From Odiellus spinosus (Eukaryota; Arthropoda; Arachnida; Opiliones; Phalangiidae): a DNA stretch of 64,000 bases. Shown piece after piece: positions 41,412 through 51,293 of the stretch. Position numbers and translations under genes: made by a program. The notes under the pieces were generated by a model, which saw only the letters and a program-made list of their open reading frames with translations, was not told the origin of the DNA and did not search any database. The stretch spans positions 4,216,001 through 4,280,000 of the forward strand of contig OY987232.1 in NCBI GenBank assembly GCA_963920705.1, given 5' to 3'. Every line of letters begins with the position of its first letter. Within the stretch, counting starts at the first letter, position 1.

Positions 41412-43254
41412 TTAATGGTTTTATGAGTGAATTAAGGCTATTTAAGCGAAAAGGAATCGATAAAAAATCACTTGTTTTTAGGTTGCACTTTCCCTTTAAG
41501 ATCTTTTTCGCGCCTTTATATGCACTCCAAAAAAGCTTGCCTATAAATTGGCAGACTTATTTCTAGCTTTTATAAATTTCCTGTATTTTAACGTTTTAAT
41601 GTAATAAAGTAAAGATAATTCTAGTTTTAGCAGCCATATAATTCCTAAGCATATAATAATGAAGCATGCTAATAAAGTTAAAATCGTGTACAAACAGTGG
41701 TAATGAAAAATTATTTAACGTTTGACTGTCAGCACGTACAAAGCTAAGCTAATTTTAGATTCATCTGTACCCTTGCCGAAAAATGAAAGAAGAAAAATTG
41801 ACAATTGATTGCTTCCTCGAAATCATCAATAAAATGGTGGCTACTATCGTTGAAAAACAGCCAAGACAATGAGCAACGCGAGCCTAACAGTTGGGTCACT
41901 ATAAATTTAGTGAAAATAGCCTGAAAATCGAAAGGAAGAATTGCTTATAAATCACCGGTTTTTGCCTATAAATGGCCCAAAAATCGACAGGAAGTAACTC
42001 AACCGTTGAGTGTAGCTCACGCTCTGGCAGCTTAGAAATTGCTTGTATGAAGCTCAACCACTAGTAACTCGGAATAAGTTAAAAGTTGCTCAACCAATAG
42101 CTGCTTAGGAATCGAGAGAAAGTAGGTAGCTGAACATTAGTAGTCTAGATAAATAATAATATATAATAATTTAAATAATTTCAAAACAAATGAGTTAAAA
42201 TTACTTTATTTTACTACATTAGAAGTTAAACAATGTTGCACAGATAATTACATTTGTTACACAGTGGAATCGTCAAGAAAAAAATTAATATTATGTTTGT
42301 TATTTATTCAATGGACGTACTAAAGCCACAGAGGTTTATGTACAAACAGCGAAAGAGTTACATGATATAGCAAAAAAATGGTTAAATCAACGAAAAATAC
42401 TCACATAGTGGTGATAAATAAATTCAGAAAGTAGTACGACAAAAAATAAAAGATACATATACAGCGGAATTAGGCTATAAGAAAATAGTTCTGTTTCACT
42501 CTCATAGTCAACTGCGCCGTTCACACGAAACGCGACACATACATGAATGACGATAGTAGAAGGCAGCATTGGCAAGGAGTATGGCCGTTACAATCCCATA
42601 GTGACGGCCTGTTTTGTTTTCGTGCCAAGCCGAACTCGAGTGAACTTGGAAATTTCGAGGATTTTTTGTACGTCCACTACATTCCTCTCTCTATCCGCGA
42701 ACACGAGGGGAAAGGCTTAGCACAGTAAATTAAAGATAATGCTAACGGATTAACTAGAATTACTTTAGCCGAAAATGGATCACCTCAGCGTGTAGCACGT
42801 AAAAACCGAATAGGGACAATGATTTAAAATCATATAATTACCACATTTATTGGGGAAATAAACACACACACGCTTGCAAACATTTTCAGTTCCAACAGTG
42901 TCTTTGATTTTAATTTAAGTCGCACTCTCAGTTTCTATTTTCCGCTGGACCACCCGGCTTTATAATTTCTTCTCTTTACTTGCAAGAATTACGAGTAGAT
43001 GGACTTAAAAATACTCAATATAATGCTACAATTATATAGTCGGGAGCGCTTTTTAAAAATGACCAATTTTTCCAATAATAATGTTCCTTTTCCCGTGTAA
43101 AATCCCGTGCCCAGCTTCTTACAAACGGCGTCGAGAAAGAATCACGGAAGGGTTCAATACATAAAAAAGGGGTATAAAGAAGGCGATCGGAAAATAAGTT
43201 GAGGGGGTTTGACTAGAAAAACCAAGGTCCGAAGGTAAGAAGAGAAATTTTACA
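41412..43254. other. No gene seen
   Basis: A+T-rich noncoding DNA with short frames only. A plus-strand frame at 42543-42728 and a minus-strand frame at 42387-42575 have no recognisable domain. Confidence 0.5.
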
Positions 43255-43622
43255 GCAACTTTTCAACGCTTCACTTTCTATAAAATCGACAAAACCACTA
43301 TCGAACCCAGAGTCAATCAGAGTTTTCCTTCCAGGCAGTTCTATCTCTATCCATAAAAGCTTAAGTTTTTTTCTTTTCCGTTGAACTCACCCCCTGTCTC
43401 AATGGTCAAAACAACGTTTTAGTTATTTAAATGCCACTTTTGGTTGGTTGATTTTTAGGTGATTTAATTGCAACTTTTCGACGCTTCACTTCCAATAAAA
43501 TCTACAAAACCACTATCGACTCAAGAGTTTTCCTTCCAGCCAGTTCTATCGCTATCCAAAAAAGCTTAGGTTTTTTTCTTTTCCGTTGAACTCTCCAAAT
43601 GTCTCAATGGTCAAAGACAACA
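43255..43622. repeat. Tandem duplication, about 160-bp units
   Basis: 43255-43415 and 43470-43622 share GCAACTTTTC.ACGCTTCACT, ACAAAACCACTATCGA, GTTTTCCTTCCAG and CTTTTCCGTTGAACTC in the same order, with an 8-10 base deletion in the second unit. Confidence 0.8.
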
Positions 43623-43702
43623 TTACAAAATTTGCATTTCCTAATTGCGGTAATTCAATTTGGAATGGATTTACCGCAATTAGGAAATGCAAATTTTGTA
43701 AT
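43622..43702. ncRNA. Perfect 32-bp hairpin (possible small-RNA precursor or tiny foldback)
   Basis: 43622-43653 and 43671-43702 are exact reverse complements with a 17-base loop. Size and loop are compatible with an RNA hairpin such as a miRNA- or siRNA-type precursor. The perfect pairing without bulges equally fits a young foldback duplication. No transcript evidence is available from sequence. Confidence 0.4.
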
Positions 43703-43931
43703 ATCAGTCATATTAAAGAGTGACTTTAATAAAGAAAATACTAATTCAGCTAAGGCATATTTTATTGTATACAATGTATTTCGACTGACAGAAACATAAT
43801 TAAAACCAACAGTATTTCATTACATACATTTGTTATCTCTTTTCGGATAAAACATATACCCTATTTCACTGTTGCTGTGATTTTGTTTTTTAATGTTTCA
43901 AAAAAACAGTATTCAAATTTCGCAGTTTACT

Positions 43932-44150
43932 TTACGTCACAATTAATGTCTCTTTTCCTCCAATTTGTTGCTACAAGCGCTTTTCAATGACGTCACAATT
44001 AATGTCTCTTTTCCTTCAATTTGGCGCTACAAGCGCTTTTCAATGACGTCACGTTTTATTTTTTTTCTTTGTTTGAGGGCTAATGGTGCTGGGTTAACTG
44101 TTTGCATTTTCGGCCGTTTTGGCGTTCGAGTAGACTTTTCACTGACGTCA
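43932..44150 (+). promoter_or_regulatory. Repeated TGACGTCA (CRE/ATF-type) sites upstream of an ORF
   Basis: Two units of about 60 bp (TCACAATTAATGTCTCTTTT and GCTACAAGCGCTTTTCAA) place cAMP-response-type palindromes at 43988-43995 and 44044-44051, plus TTACGTCA at 43932 and another TGACGTCA at 44143-44150. Four regularly spaced sites just before the next exon look like a promoter or enhancer. The same palindrome fills the Polinton termini. Confidence 0.5.
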
Positions 44151-44180
44151 TGGGTGCTAGAGAAAGATTGCCGATTACAG

Positions 44181-44850
44181 TCAAGTTGTGAGGAACTTCC
44201 GTTGTCGTCATCGTCGGTATAACCTTCCTAAAAGAACGTTGACCAGAACCATCCTAGATGGACCACCGGAAACCCAAGGACATGCCCAAGAACAAAGAAG
44301 CGACATTATTCAAAGATCTCCATCGACTTCGGTGATACCAAAACGAACCATCCAAAAGATGGAAAGCTCTTTTACTAACAGCTCCCAATCACGTCATCGT
44401 CTTTATATTTCATCTGCATTCGAGTCCCTACCAGACACGGCTTATGGACCTCTACCTGTCCCGTATCACAAACGCATCGAAATATCCTTAGAAGAAAGAA
44501 GACACCCACCGCCTATGCAAATGTCAGCTCCCTTAGGTAGAGATCTCTTCCCCCTTGCTTGGCCGGGTATGACCAGGAGAGAAGAAACATGCTGGTATCC
44601 AGTAGACATCAATGGATGGCCGATTGTACGACCTCCAAAAAGAGATCAACCCTGTGTAGAATGCGGAACTTTTGGACAACACTTCGCAACTTGGTGTCCC
44701 CAGAAGTTTTATAGAAAAAGTCGCGTGGAGGAAATGAGACGAAAACGCCGTTTCCCATCCATCCAAGAGGACTGGACTTCTCGATCGGGCTTCCAACGTC
44801 ACCCACGTGACCCACCAAGTGGAGGTGCCTCCTCCCAATCCATCTCATAA
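44181..44850 (+). CDS. Exon-like ORF with zinc-knuckle motif, unrecognised
   Basis: The open frame follows a possible acceptor (cgattacag) and has no ATG near its start, so it is probably an internal or last exon. It ends at TAA 44848-44850. The product is basic and Pro/Arg-rich, with YGPLPVPYHKRIEISLEERR and a C-x2-C-x5-H-x4-C cluster (CVECGTFGQHFATWC) about 40 codons from the end, close to CCHC zinc knuckles of nucleic-acid-binding or Gag-type proteins. No protease or reverse transcriptase follows. Codon composition is more G+C-rich than the flanks. It could be a host gene or a retroelement Gag remnant. Confidence 0.45.
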
Positions 44851-45290
44851 CTTCTACAATATATCCTATCGAACATTTACTTTTTTTGTTTAAACATGTT
44901 GTATTACATTTTTTTGCCGGGGAGAATGCGACGGACGCCGCAAAACGATAACCAAAGAAATACCCGCAAAATTATTACCCCCACCCTGAACGAAATTCGT
45001 TCCGGACAATGAAGAGAAAATTTCTTATGTCCGACCCAAAAATGTATAACCCCAAAAAAGTACCCCTAGGGTTTCATGATCGCTCGGTGTGTGGCGCCCG
45101 TCGCAGACGACCAAAGTTATCAATTAGTATTGTATATCATTCAAGAGAAGGAGGACAGACAGAAAAGATTAGTCGCCTCCTCTAGTCTCTCGTACCGTTT
45201 ATAACTAAGTTGTATAATTTGAGAAAGAAGCAAGAAGTCGTCCCTAAAAATGTTTTGTGGAGAAATAAAAGAAACTTGAAAAAATCTACA

Positions 45291-45350
45291 ATGCCTCGTG
45301 TTTATAAGGAAAATAGTTCCAGTTCTTCGAGTGAAGAACAACAATCGGAG
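45291..45350 (+). CDS. Possible short first exon, Ser/Glu-rich
   Basis: ATG at 45291 opens MPRVYKENSSSSSSEEQQSE and ends exactly at a donor (GAG|gtaaga). An AATAAA upstream at 45265 may belong to the preceding gene. No matching downstream exon was found; Polinton copy 2 begins about 70 bases further on. Confidence 0.3.
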
Positions 45351-45419
45351 GTAAGAACATAATTCAGTCTAACCTGGTCAGGGAAGATATAAGGGGCAGA
45401 AAATTGTGAATCGGTTACA

Positions 45420-46011
45420 ACGTCTACATTGTTTAAGAGGAATTTATTCATTTTACAAATATCCAGATGGAGTTTCCCTATCATTTCACATACTTGCGAT
45501 GGATCAACGCGATCTTTTCTCAGTTTCATCCCTTGATTTGACGCGTCAAAAATATCCTCGGGTTTTATCTTGGTATCTTTGTAAAACATTTCCAAAGCTA
45601 ATTGCGTCTCTTTGTCATCTTTACCGTAATTTAACAATGTTTCAAAATAAGCGATATACGGGGCTAAATTATTAACGGCTTGTACTAGCGTATCATTTAA
45701 CATTGCTTCTATTTGAGAAAATAAAGCCCATAAGAGTAAATTCACAGATCCAACTGTGTCTACCGCCGCCGTCATATCTTCCCCAGCATTATTCGTCGTT
45801 TTTTTTTTAATAATTTAACGTTAAGCTTTAATCTGGTTTTTGATAAATCGACATAGTGTTCTGGAGTACCGGGGACGAAAAGCTCGATTGGTCCTCCATC
45901 CGTAATTGAATTGATGGGTTTTAATTCAATATCATTACTAGCCAAAATATTATAATTACTAACAGGTTTGACGAACAAGTCGGCTTCAAACGTCATACCT
46001 TCAGACCCCAT
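45420..46011 (-). pseudogene. Major capsid protein, N-terminal fragment (copy 2)
   Basis: ATG at 46011 (MGSEGMTFEADLF). It is the same protein as 28241-29550 with four extra residues near the start. A frameshift lies in a T-run near 45795, and homology stops after NNVDV at about 45420, where non-Polinton sequence begins. Confidence 0.88.
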
Positions 46012-46061
46012 CTTGTCGCGTTAGATAACTACAACTAAAGCCGATGCCGGCAAGATCCGGC

Positions 46062-46069
46062 TATTTATA
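46062..46069 (-). promoter_or_regulatory. Capsid TATA box overlapping the upstream stop codon (copy 2)
   Basis: GGATATAAATAGCCGG on the minus strand is the capsid promoter. The TAA inside it is also the stop codon of the small basic gene at 46065-46457. See also 29591-29598. Confidence 0.65.
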
Positions 46070-46457
46070 TCCCTAGGATAAAAAAATCGGTTTTTCTTCT
46101 TCGTTTTTCTTTACGAGCCTTTAGACTTTTTCTTTTACGTTTACCAGTGCCGTATTGCGAATTGAGAACTTTGTCACCAGCTGTGTGTAATAGATTAGAA
46201 CCAGCAATTTTAATATTCATTTTTAAAGCTGTTTTTGGATCTTGCCCCGCTGAAATATCACCGATCCAGCAACTTCCAACGCCAATCGCTTCCCGACCTA
46301 AGGCCTTGGCCGCTGGCTTTATAATTGGGGTAATGAATCGAACTAGACTCTTAAAAATTGAACCTAACCCGTTACCTCGTTGAAAAACGGGACATCGAAA
46401 ACCTCCTCCTCCGGCTTGCTGCAGGTAATAGTAATAATACCTATTTCGCGACGCCAT
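46065..46457 (-). CDS. Polinton small basic glycine-rich protein, intact (130 residues)
   Basis: The intact form of a gene destroyed in copy 1. The N-terminus is Tyr-rich (MASRNRYYYYYLQQAGG), the middle has NGLGSIFKSLVRFITPIIKP, an amphipathic-helix-like segment, and the C-terminus is strongly basic (KRKRKSLKARKEKRRRK), as in nuclear or DNA-binding virion proteins. Similar GLGSIF-led proteins accompany capsid genes in Polintons and resemble adenovirus minor core or membrane-lytic components in layout. That comparison is inference. It starts 4 bases after the minor capsid stop and its own stop lies in the capsid TATA box. Confidence 0.7.
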   Translation of the reverse strand: MASRNRYYYYYLQQAGGGGFRCPVFQRGNGLGSIFKSLVRFITPIIKPAAKALGREAIGVGSCWIGDISAGQDPKTALKMNIKIAGSNLLHTAGDKVLNSQYGTGKRKRKSLKARKEKRRRKTDFFILGI

Positions 46458-46461
46458 TTTT

Positions 46462-47704
46462 TTACCTTCGTTTAAAATGTAATGTGGTCACTGTTTTCCC
46501 GAGTTTGAAAGGAATTTTACTTCCCGAATCAGTGGCAATTTCTATATCAACCACGTTAAAATTCGGTGTTCTGACGGGGTAATAATTAATCGGATTAAAC
46601 GTTAACTCGTAGGGGGTATTATACTTGTTGTTCTTTGGTCTGGGAATTGTACGTAATAGACCTCCCCAATCGTCACCTATAACCTGAGGGTATATGAGAC
46701 TGGTATAAACGAATAAACTCTGGACACCTCTATTTATATCAGCTATATGTTCACCCTGGGTCTTATGCGTTAAGCCTTTCTCAATTTGTTTGGTATCGAA
46801 ACCCAGCATAAGACCTAATCCAGGATTGGATTCGGGAAAGCGAATGGTAAAACTGTCTAGCAAATTTTTTTGTTGATCCGTGAGAAGATAATCGGGTTTT
46901 GATTCATCAATTAACCCTAGACCACAAAGTAACGTTACCGTCCCATTGTTATTTTGTTCAAAATGAAAATAAGGCCTCATTCTCGAGGGTAAACACTCTC
47001 TCATTCCCTTTAACACCTTCTCTATAGATTGGTACGTTCCATGAGGTAGTTGATATGTTTAAGTTTGATATAAGATTTTGGACTCGTTCGTTACCCGTTA
47101 ATTTGATGGTCTTGTCTCTTTTGACCATCTGCCGAACGTAAAAAGGGGGATATTTGGAGGTGTCGAGTTTGAGCCTGTTCTGGTTTAAAGCTCGTGTTCC
47201 AACAATGGTTGTCCCCGTTATCCATTTTTCACAATCCCGCGCTTCTAAACCTAATAAATCACAATACATTCTGGGAAATTTAACGAAAGTTTCACCGTTG
47301 GGATCTTTAAATTCAATAAGAAAACGTTCCTGACCGTTGAGAAATACCGATTTAAAATTCTAACTTGTTTTTACTTGTTGTTGAACATTAGACGCCTGCA
47401 TCTGATTGACAATTTTATGATAAATACTTTCATTCGTATCTTTAGTTATTGTACTTTTATCGTTTACGGTTCCCTGACCCGTTTCGTATTTTAAATCTAA
47501 ATCAACCATTCTAACGACGAAAGTATCGAAATAATATCCCATTTCGAAGGCATACTAATGCCCGATAAACCGATTTCCCAATGTCCTTCAGATAAATCAA
47601 ATGACTAGGGTAATTGCGTCGTGTAACTGGTTTTTGTGTTTTTCGGGTATTGAGTCATTACTCGGGAGAGTCATGTAGAACGAGTCGTAGATGGGAGCGA
47701 GCAT
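46462..47704 (-). pseudogene. Probable minor capsid protein (copy 2), frameshifted
   Basis: Same protein as 33757-35073, ATG at 47704, normal stop TAA at 46462-46464 just after HFKRR. Frame changes occur near 47000-47060, 47340 and 47540, and a small deletion removes codons near 47655. The C-terminal third is well preserved. Confidence 0.85.
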
Positions 47705-47781
47705 CGTCAAACCGAGTTGAAGGATAACAATGAAGATGAAACAAGCTGGTCAGACTTATTTATCCTTCCTTTTGAGAGGAA

Positions 47782-48082
47782 TTAACCCGTCGCATAATAT
47801 ATATGGTTTAAAGGTTTCAACTCGTAGATCTCCCAATAATACGGTAAAATAAAGATTAGCCCGAGAATATCGTACCATGGGGCCAGAACGAATCGGGAAT
47901 TTCGAGTAATAATTGAACGAATAAGACCAATGGGGACCGTGATCGGAGTCAAGAGGACTCTAAGCCAGTATTTACAATGGCGAAGGGTGTAAGAATCGTG
48001 AAAAAAACCAACGCTTCCAGATACAGCATTGACATTTCTGTAATTGAACGCGAGCACTTTCCTCCGTTACCCGTAAATCCAT
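47782..48082 (-). pseudogene. Right-end membrane protein (copy 2), frameshifted
   Basis: ATG at 48082 corresponds to 35454 in copy 1. A frameshift near 47995 separates the Cys-rich N-terminus from the hydrophobic part (TVPIGLIRSIITRNSRF), and a few codons are missing near 47795. Confidence 0.8.
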
Positions 48083-48197
48083 TTTAAGCTGACTTTAGGA
48101 TCGAGTCTTTTATATGATATCCTTCTCCCCTAGTGAGTGAATGAGTCATTGGCCCCCCAATCTTTTTGGCTACAGAATACCCCTTTTATATCCGGAG

Positions 48198-48404
48198 TCA
48201 TGCAGAAAAACAAAGGAGCAGGGAGGGAAAAAATAAAAAAAAAGCAATTGGTAGTGTTATGGGTAACAAAAATATAAGGACTAGAGCTACGAACCAATTT
48301 GGTGGAATTTGAAGAAAAAGTACAATGAAAATCCCAGTTAGTAATATCCAATAGTCGATCCAGATATCGAGAGTAAAAGTTAAAAACGAGTCAAGATCCA
48401 ACAT
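48198..48404 (-). pseudogene. Left-end membrane gene fragment at the right end (copy 2)
   Basis: ATG at 48404 (MLDLDSFLTFTLDIWIDYWI) and upstream sequence match 16200-16460 of copy 1, that is the left end. After ITLPIAF the homology stops and joins right-end sequence (TCCCTGCTCCTTTG). In copy 1 this gene lies only at the opposite end. Confidence 0.85.
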
Positions 48405-48539
48405 CTTCAAAGTTTGGGTTTCCGACTTTAAATGACGTTTAACTGAAGGGTGTTTTGTTTGATATCTTTAAAGTCACGTGTTGTTTTAAAAATGACGTTG
48501 GAATGACGTTGATATGAGCCTGGAGTTATACCGATATGG

Positions 48540-48931
48540 TGTTAAAAACTTTTGCCAATTTTGGAAAAATAAAGGAGCAGGGACGGAAAAATGAAAATTT
48601 GTGTCAGTTCTCCTTGAAAATGGGTTTTTCGACCGGGGTCAGACTGGACGGTCCGGGTGGGGCTAATTAGACCAATTTGTTGATGGATGAGGTCATTTGT
48701 TGATGGATGCGTTGTTTGTTGACGGGGGCGGGGCTAATTTGTGTACTGTGGGGGGTGGCTTATGTAAATTTGTTGATGGATGACGTCATTTGTTGACAGA
48801 TGCGCTGTTTGTTTATTTTGGGGGCGGGGCTTATGCAAATTTGTTTATTTTGGGGGCGTGGCTTATGCAAATTTGTTTACTAGATGACGTCATTTGTTTA
48901 TTTTAGTCTTGTTGTACAGGCTTAAACTACT
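48540..48931. repeat. Polinton copy 2 terminal repeat
   Basis: Same repeat as 35578-35970, with TGACGTCA at 48781-48788 and 48885-48892 and GGGGGCGGGGC boxes. It ends at 48931, where GTGTGAAAGCGG repeats begin. Confidence 0.88.
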
Positions 48932-49370
48932 CGTGTGAAAGCGGCTTTATATCTAATCTTTATTAATTTATCTTGGATACCCGTGTGTACGCGGCTTTAT
49001 ATCTAATCTTAATTTTTCTTTGATACCCGTCTGAACGCGGATTTATATCTAATCTTTATTAATTTATCTTGGATGCATGTGTGAACGCGGCTTTATATCT
49101 TATATTTATTAATTTTTAATTTAGATACCAGTGCGAACAGGCATTTATATATTATCTTTGTCATTTTAACTTGGATACTCGTGCGAACGAGCCTTTATAT
49201 CTATTCTATATTAAGTCATTTTATCTTGGATACCCTGTGAACACGCCTTTATATCTCATCTTTATTAATTTTTACCTTGGATACCCGTAAAAACTCACCT
49301 TAATATCTAAAGTCTATTAGTTCATTTTATCTTGGACACCCGTGAAAACACGCCTTTATCTAATCAACCT
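48932..49370. repeat. Tandem array, unit about 60 bp
   Basis: Seven diverged units of the type ACCCGTGTGAACGCGGCTTT followed by ATATCTAATCTTTATTAATT and TATCTTGGAT. The complement of this unit occurs inside element X copy A (30440-30620 and 32010-32220) and copy B (about 52590-52640), so the array probably belongs to that family. Confidence 0.8.
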
Positions 49371-50589
49371 ACTAGAAAATAATGAATATCTTCGAAAATA
49401 TCTTTTATATTAAATTTATGTTTCAGCAACATTGGTTTTTGGATTAAGTTAAATCATTTAATCTGTTTTAATTTTAATTTAATGGAATATTACGCTTCAA
49501 TTGAGTAAAAGCTATAACCTCAGAAGGCTAAAATAGACTCGAATCCAAAAGATACTATATAAGGCGTTCGTTTATCATTATAAACTAAGAAGCGAGTAAC
49601 GGTTGCTGCTCTTCAATGAGCTGTAGTGGATATACGTTTACAGCTAATAACTGTATATCTATTAATTTTATTGGAGAATCAAGCGCCGTGGTTGATGACG
49701 TCTTCTTCCGACGTCACACACAGAAAGAACCTCTCCGCGAACTAAAAGTTCAGTCGGAGAGGTAAGAAGACGAAACTTTTTCCGATTCTATGACGTAACA
49801 GACAGAACCTCTCCGTGAACTAAAAGTTCACTCGGAGAGGTAAGAGGACGAAAGATTTTTCTATTCGATGACGTATTTCGTCTTCTTGTACAACGCGAAC
49901 GCCCACGCGAACGCCGACGCCGCAGTGAATACAGTACCTAGACCCCACTAGGGTTGGGTCTAGCAAAAAACGGCAAAAATATGAAGGAGGAGAAATTAGG
50001 TCATTAGCGTCCAAATCAAGCGCGCTCCTGCTCGTGATTTTAAAAAGCCATATAAAACCTAAGCCTAATTTGTCAAATTAGGCTTAGGTTCCCTCCGTTT
50101 TCATGAATAGATTGTGGGCCAACTAATCGGTGTATTATTATGAAATTATTCTTAAAATAAAGCTCGAATCTTAATTCATACCACACGGAAAATCCAAGTT
50201 TAAAAAATATCCGGAAGTATTAGAAAATAAACCTGAAAGGTAAGCCACTTACAAAAAACCAAATCCCATAGAATAACATTATGAATTTGGCCATGCGCGA
50301 AGCCATGCGCGAAACCAGCTAAGTACCAAAAAAAGGGTCAACTTCAGAATTAATTTTAAAATACTTAGACTTAATATTTTTAAATGAAACTTGGAAAAGG
50401 CACACATTCGAACCTTGCTCTACCATTTAAAATTGGTTTTAACCGTAACAAATAATTCCTCTTTTAGTTCTGCGATGCAAGGGACATGTCCTCGAAAGAG
50501 TCGATTTTAATGTTATTTCAATGGGGAAATGGAGCGTTCTGATTGGCTAAAGGTCCAATTTTTTAAGGAAATCAAAATAACATTACAGA
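49371..50589. other. No gene seen; promoter-like stretch and paired hairpins
   Basis: 49470-49620 (TATATAAGGCGTTCGTTTAT and AAGAAGCGAGTAAC) resembles 52900-53020 in copy B, including a TATA-like word. Two hairpins at 49729-49841 are listed separately. The minus-strand frame at 49820-50014 lacks support. Confidence 0.45.
49729..49841. repeat. Duplicated hairpin with ACCTCTCCG arms
   Basis: 49729-49763 and 49806-49841 each read AACCTCTCCG, then GAACTAAAAGTTCA, then TCGGAGAGGT, giving a 15-16 bp stem with one or two mismatches. The design recalls the end hairpin of element X (29660-29693). Confidence 0.75.
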
Positions 50590-51293
50590 TGATGATCAGA
50601 TCACAACATAGAACCTTACCGGGTTCTCCGAATTTGATAATTACTAACCAATAAATGAATTATACCCACCAACTGAGCCTTGTTTGGTTACGCAATTATG
50701 AAAAGGTATTTATTAATTCACATTTAATATTAGATAGATATTCTCCAATAAGTAAATTATACTTACGAGCTGGACAATCCATTAGTTTCACAATTATGAA
50801 AAGGTAATCATTAGTTGACATTTAATATTGATTACTATTAACCAATAAATAAATTATACTTATGAGCTGCAGAATCCATTGGTTACACAATTATGAAAAG
50901 GTATCGTTAGTGCTTTTTTTAAAATTAGATTTTTTTTAGCTAATATATAAGTTATACACACCATCAATTTTAGCTGCAGAATCCATTGGTTACACAATTA
51001 TGAAAAGGTAATCATTGGTTTACATTTATAATTAAATTATAATTAACAAATAAATGAATAATACTAACCTCCTGCAGTATCCAGTTTATACAATATTTAA
51101 AAGGGATTGATTAGTGCTTATTTAAAATTTCTATATAATTAGTTGATAAATACTGATACCCACCAGCTGTAGAATCCATTGCTTTTACAATTATGAAATG
51201 GTAATCATTAGTTCACATTTAAAATTTGGTTATTATTAATCATTAAATGAATTAAACTTACCACCTGAAGAATACATTTTTATACAAAATTAA
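50590..51293. repeat. Satellite array, unit about 100 bp, left part
   Basis: Units share CTGCAGAATCCATTGGTTAC, ACAATTATGAAAAGGTAATC, TTAGTTCACATTTAA and ATTAACCAATAAATGAATTA. The array resumes at 53580 after element X copy B. Confidence 0.85.

Larger units (their letters stand above)
45420..48931. mobile_element. Polinton copy 2, right-hand fragment (3.5 kb)
   Basis: It matches copy 1 in the order capsid, small basic gene, minor capsid, right-end gene, terminal repeat, without element X. It is cut inside the capsid gene at about 45420, so polymerase, integrase and the left end are absent. It ends GGCTTAAACTACT at 48931. The outer 700 bp are unusual: a segment from the left end lies between the right-end gene and the terminal repeat. 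Confidence 0.92.

Noticed and set aside
44928-45110. Possible LTR and primer-binding site (GGCGCCCGTCGC near 45095)
   Set aside because: The GCGACGGACGCCGC word at 44928 and its complement at 45093 form an inverted rather than direct repeat. No reverse transcriptase or second LTR is visible.
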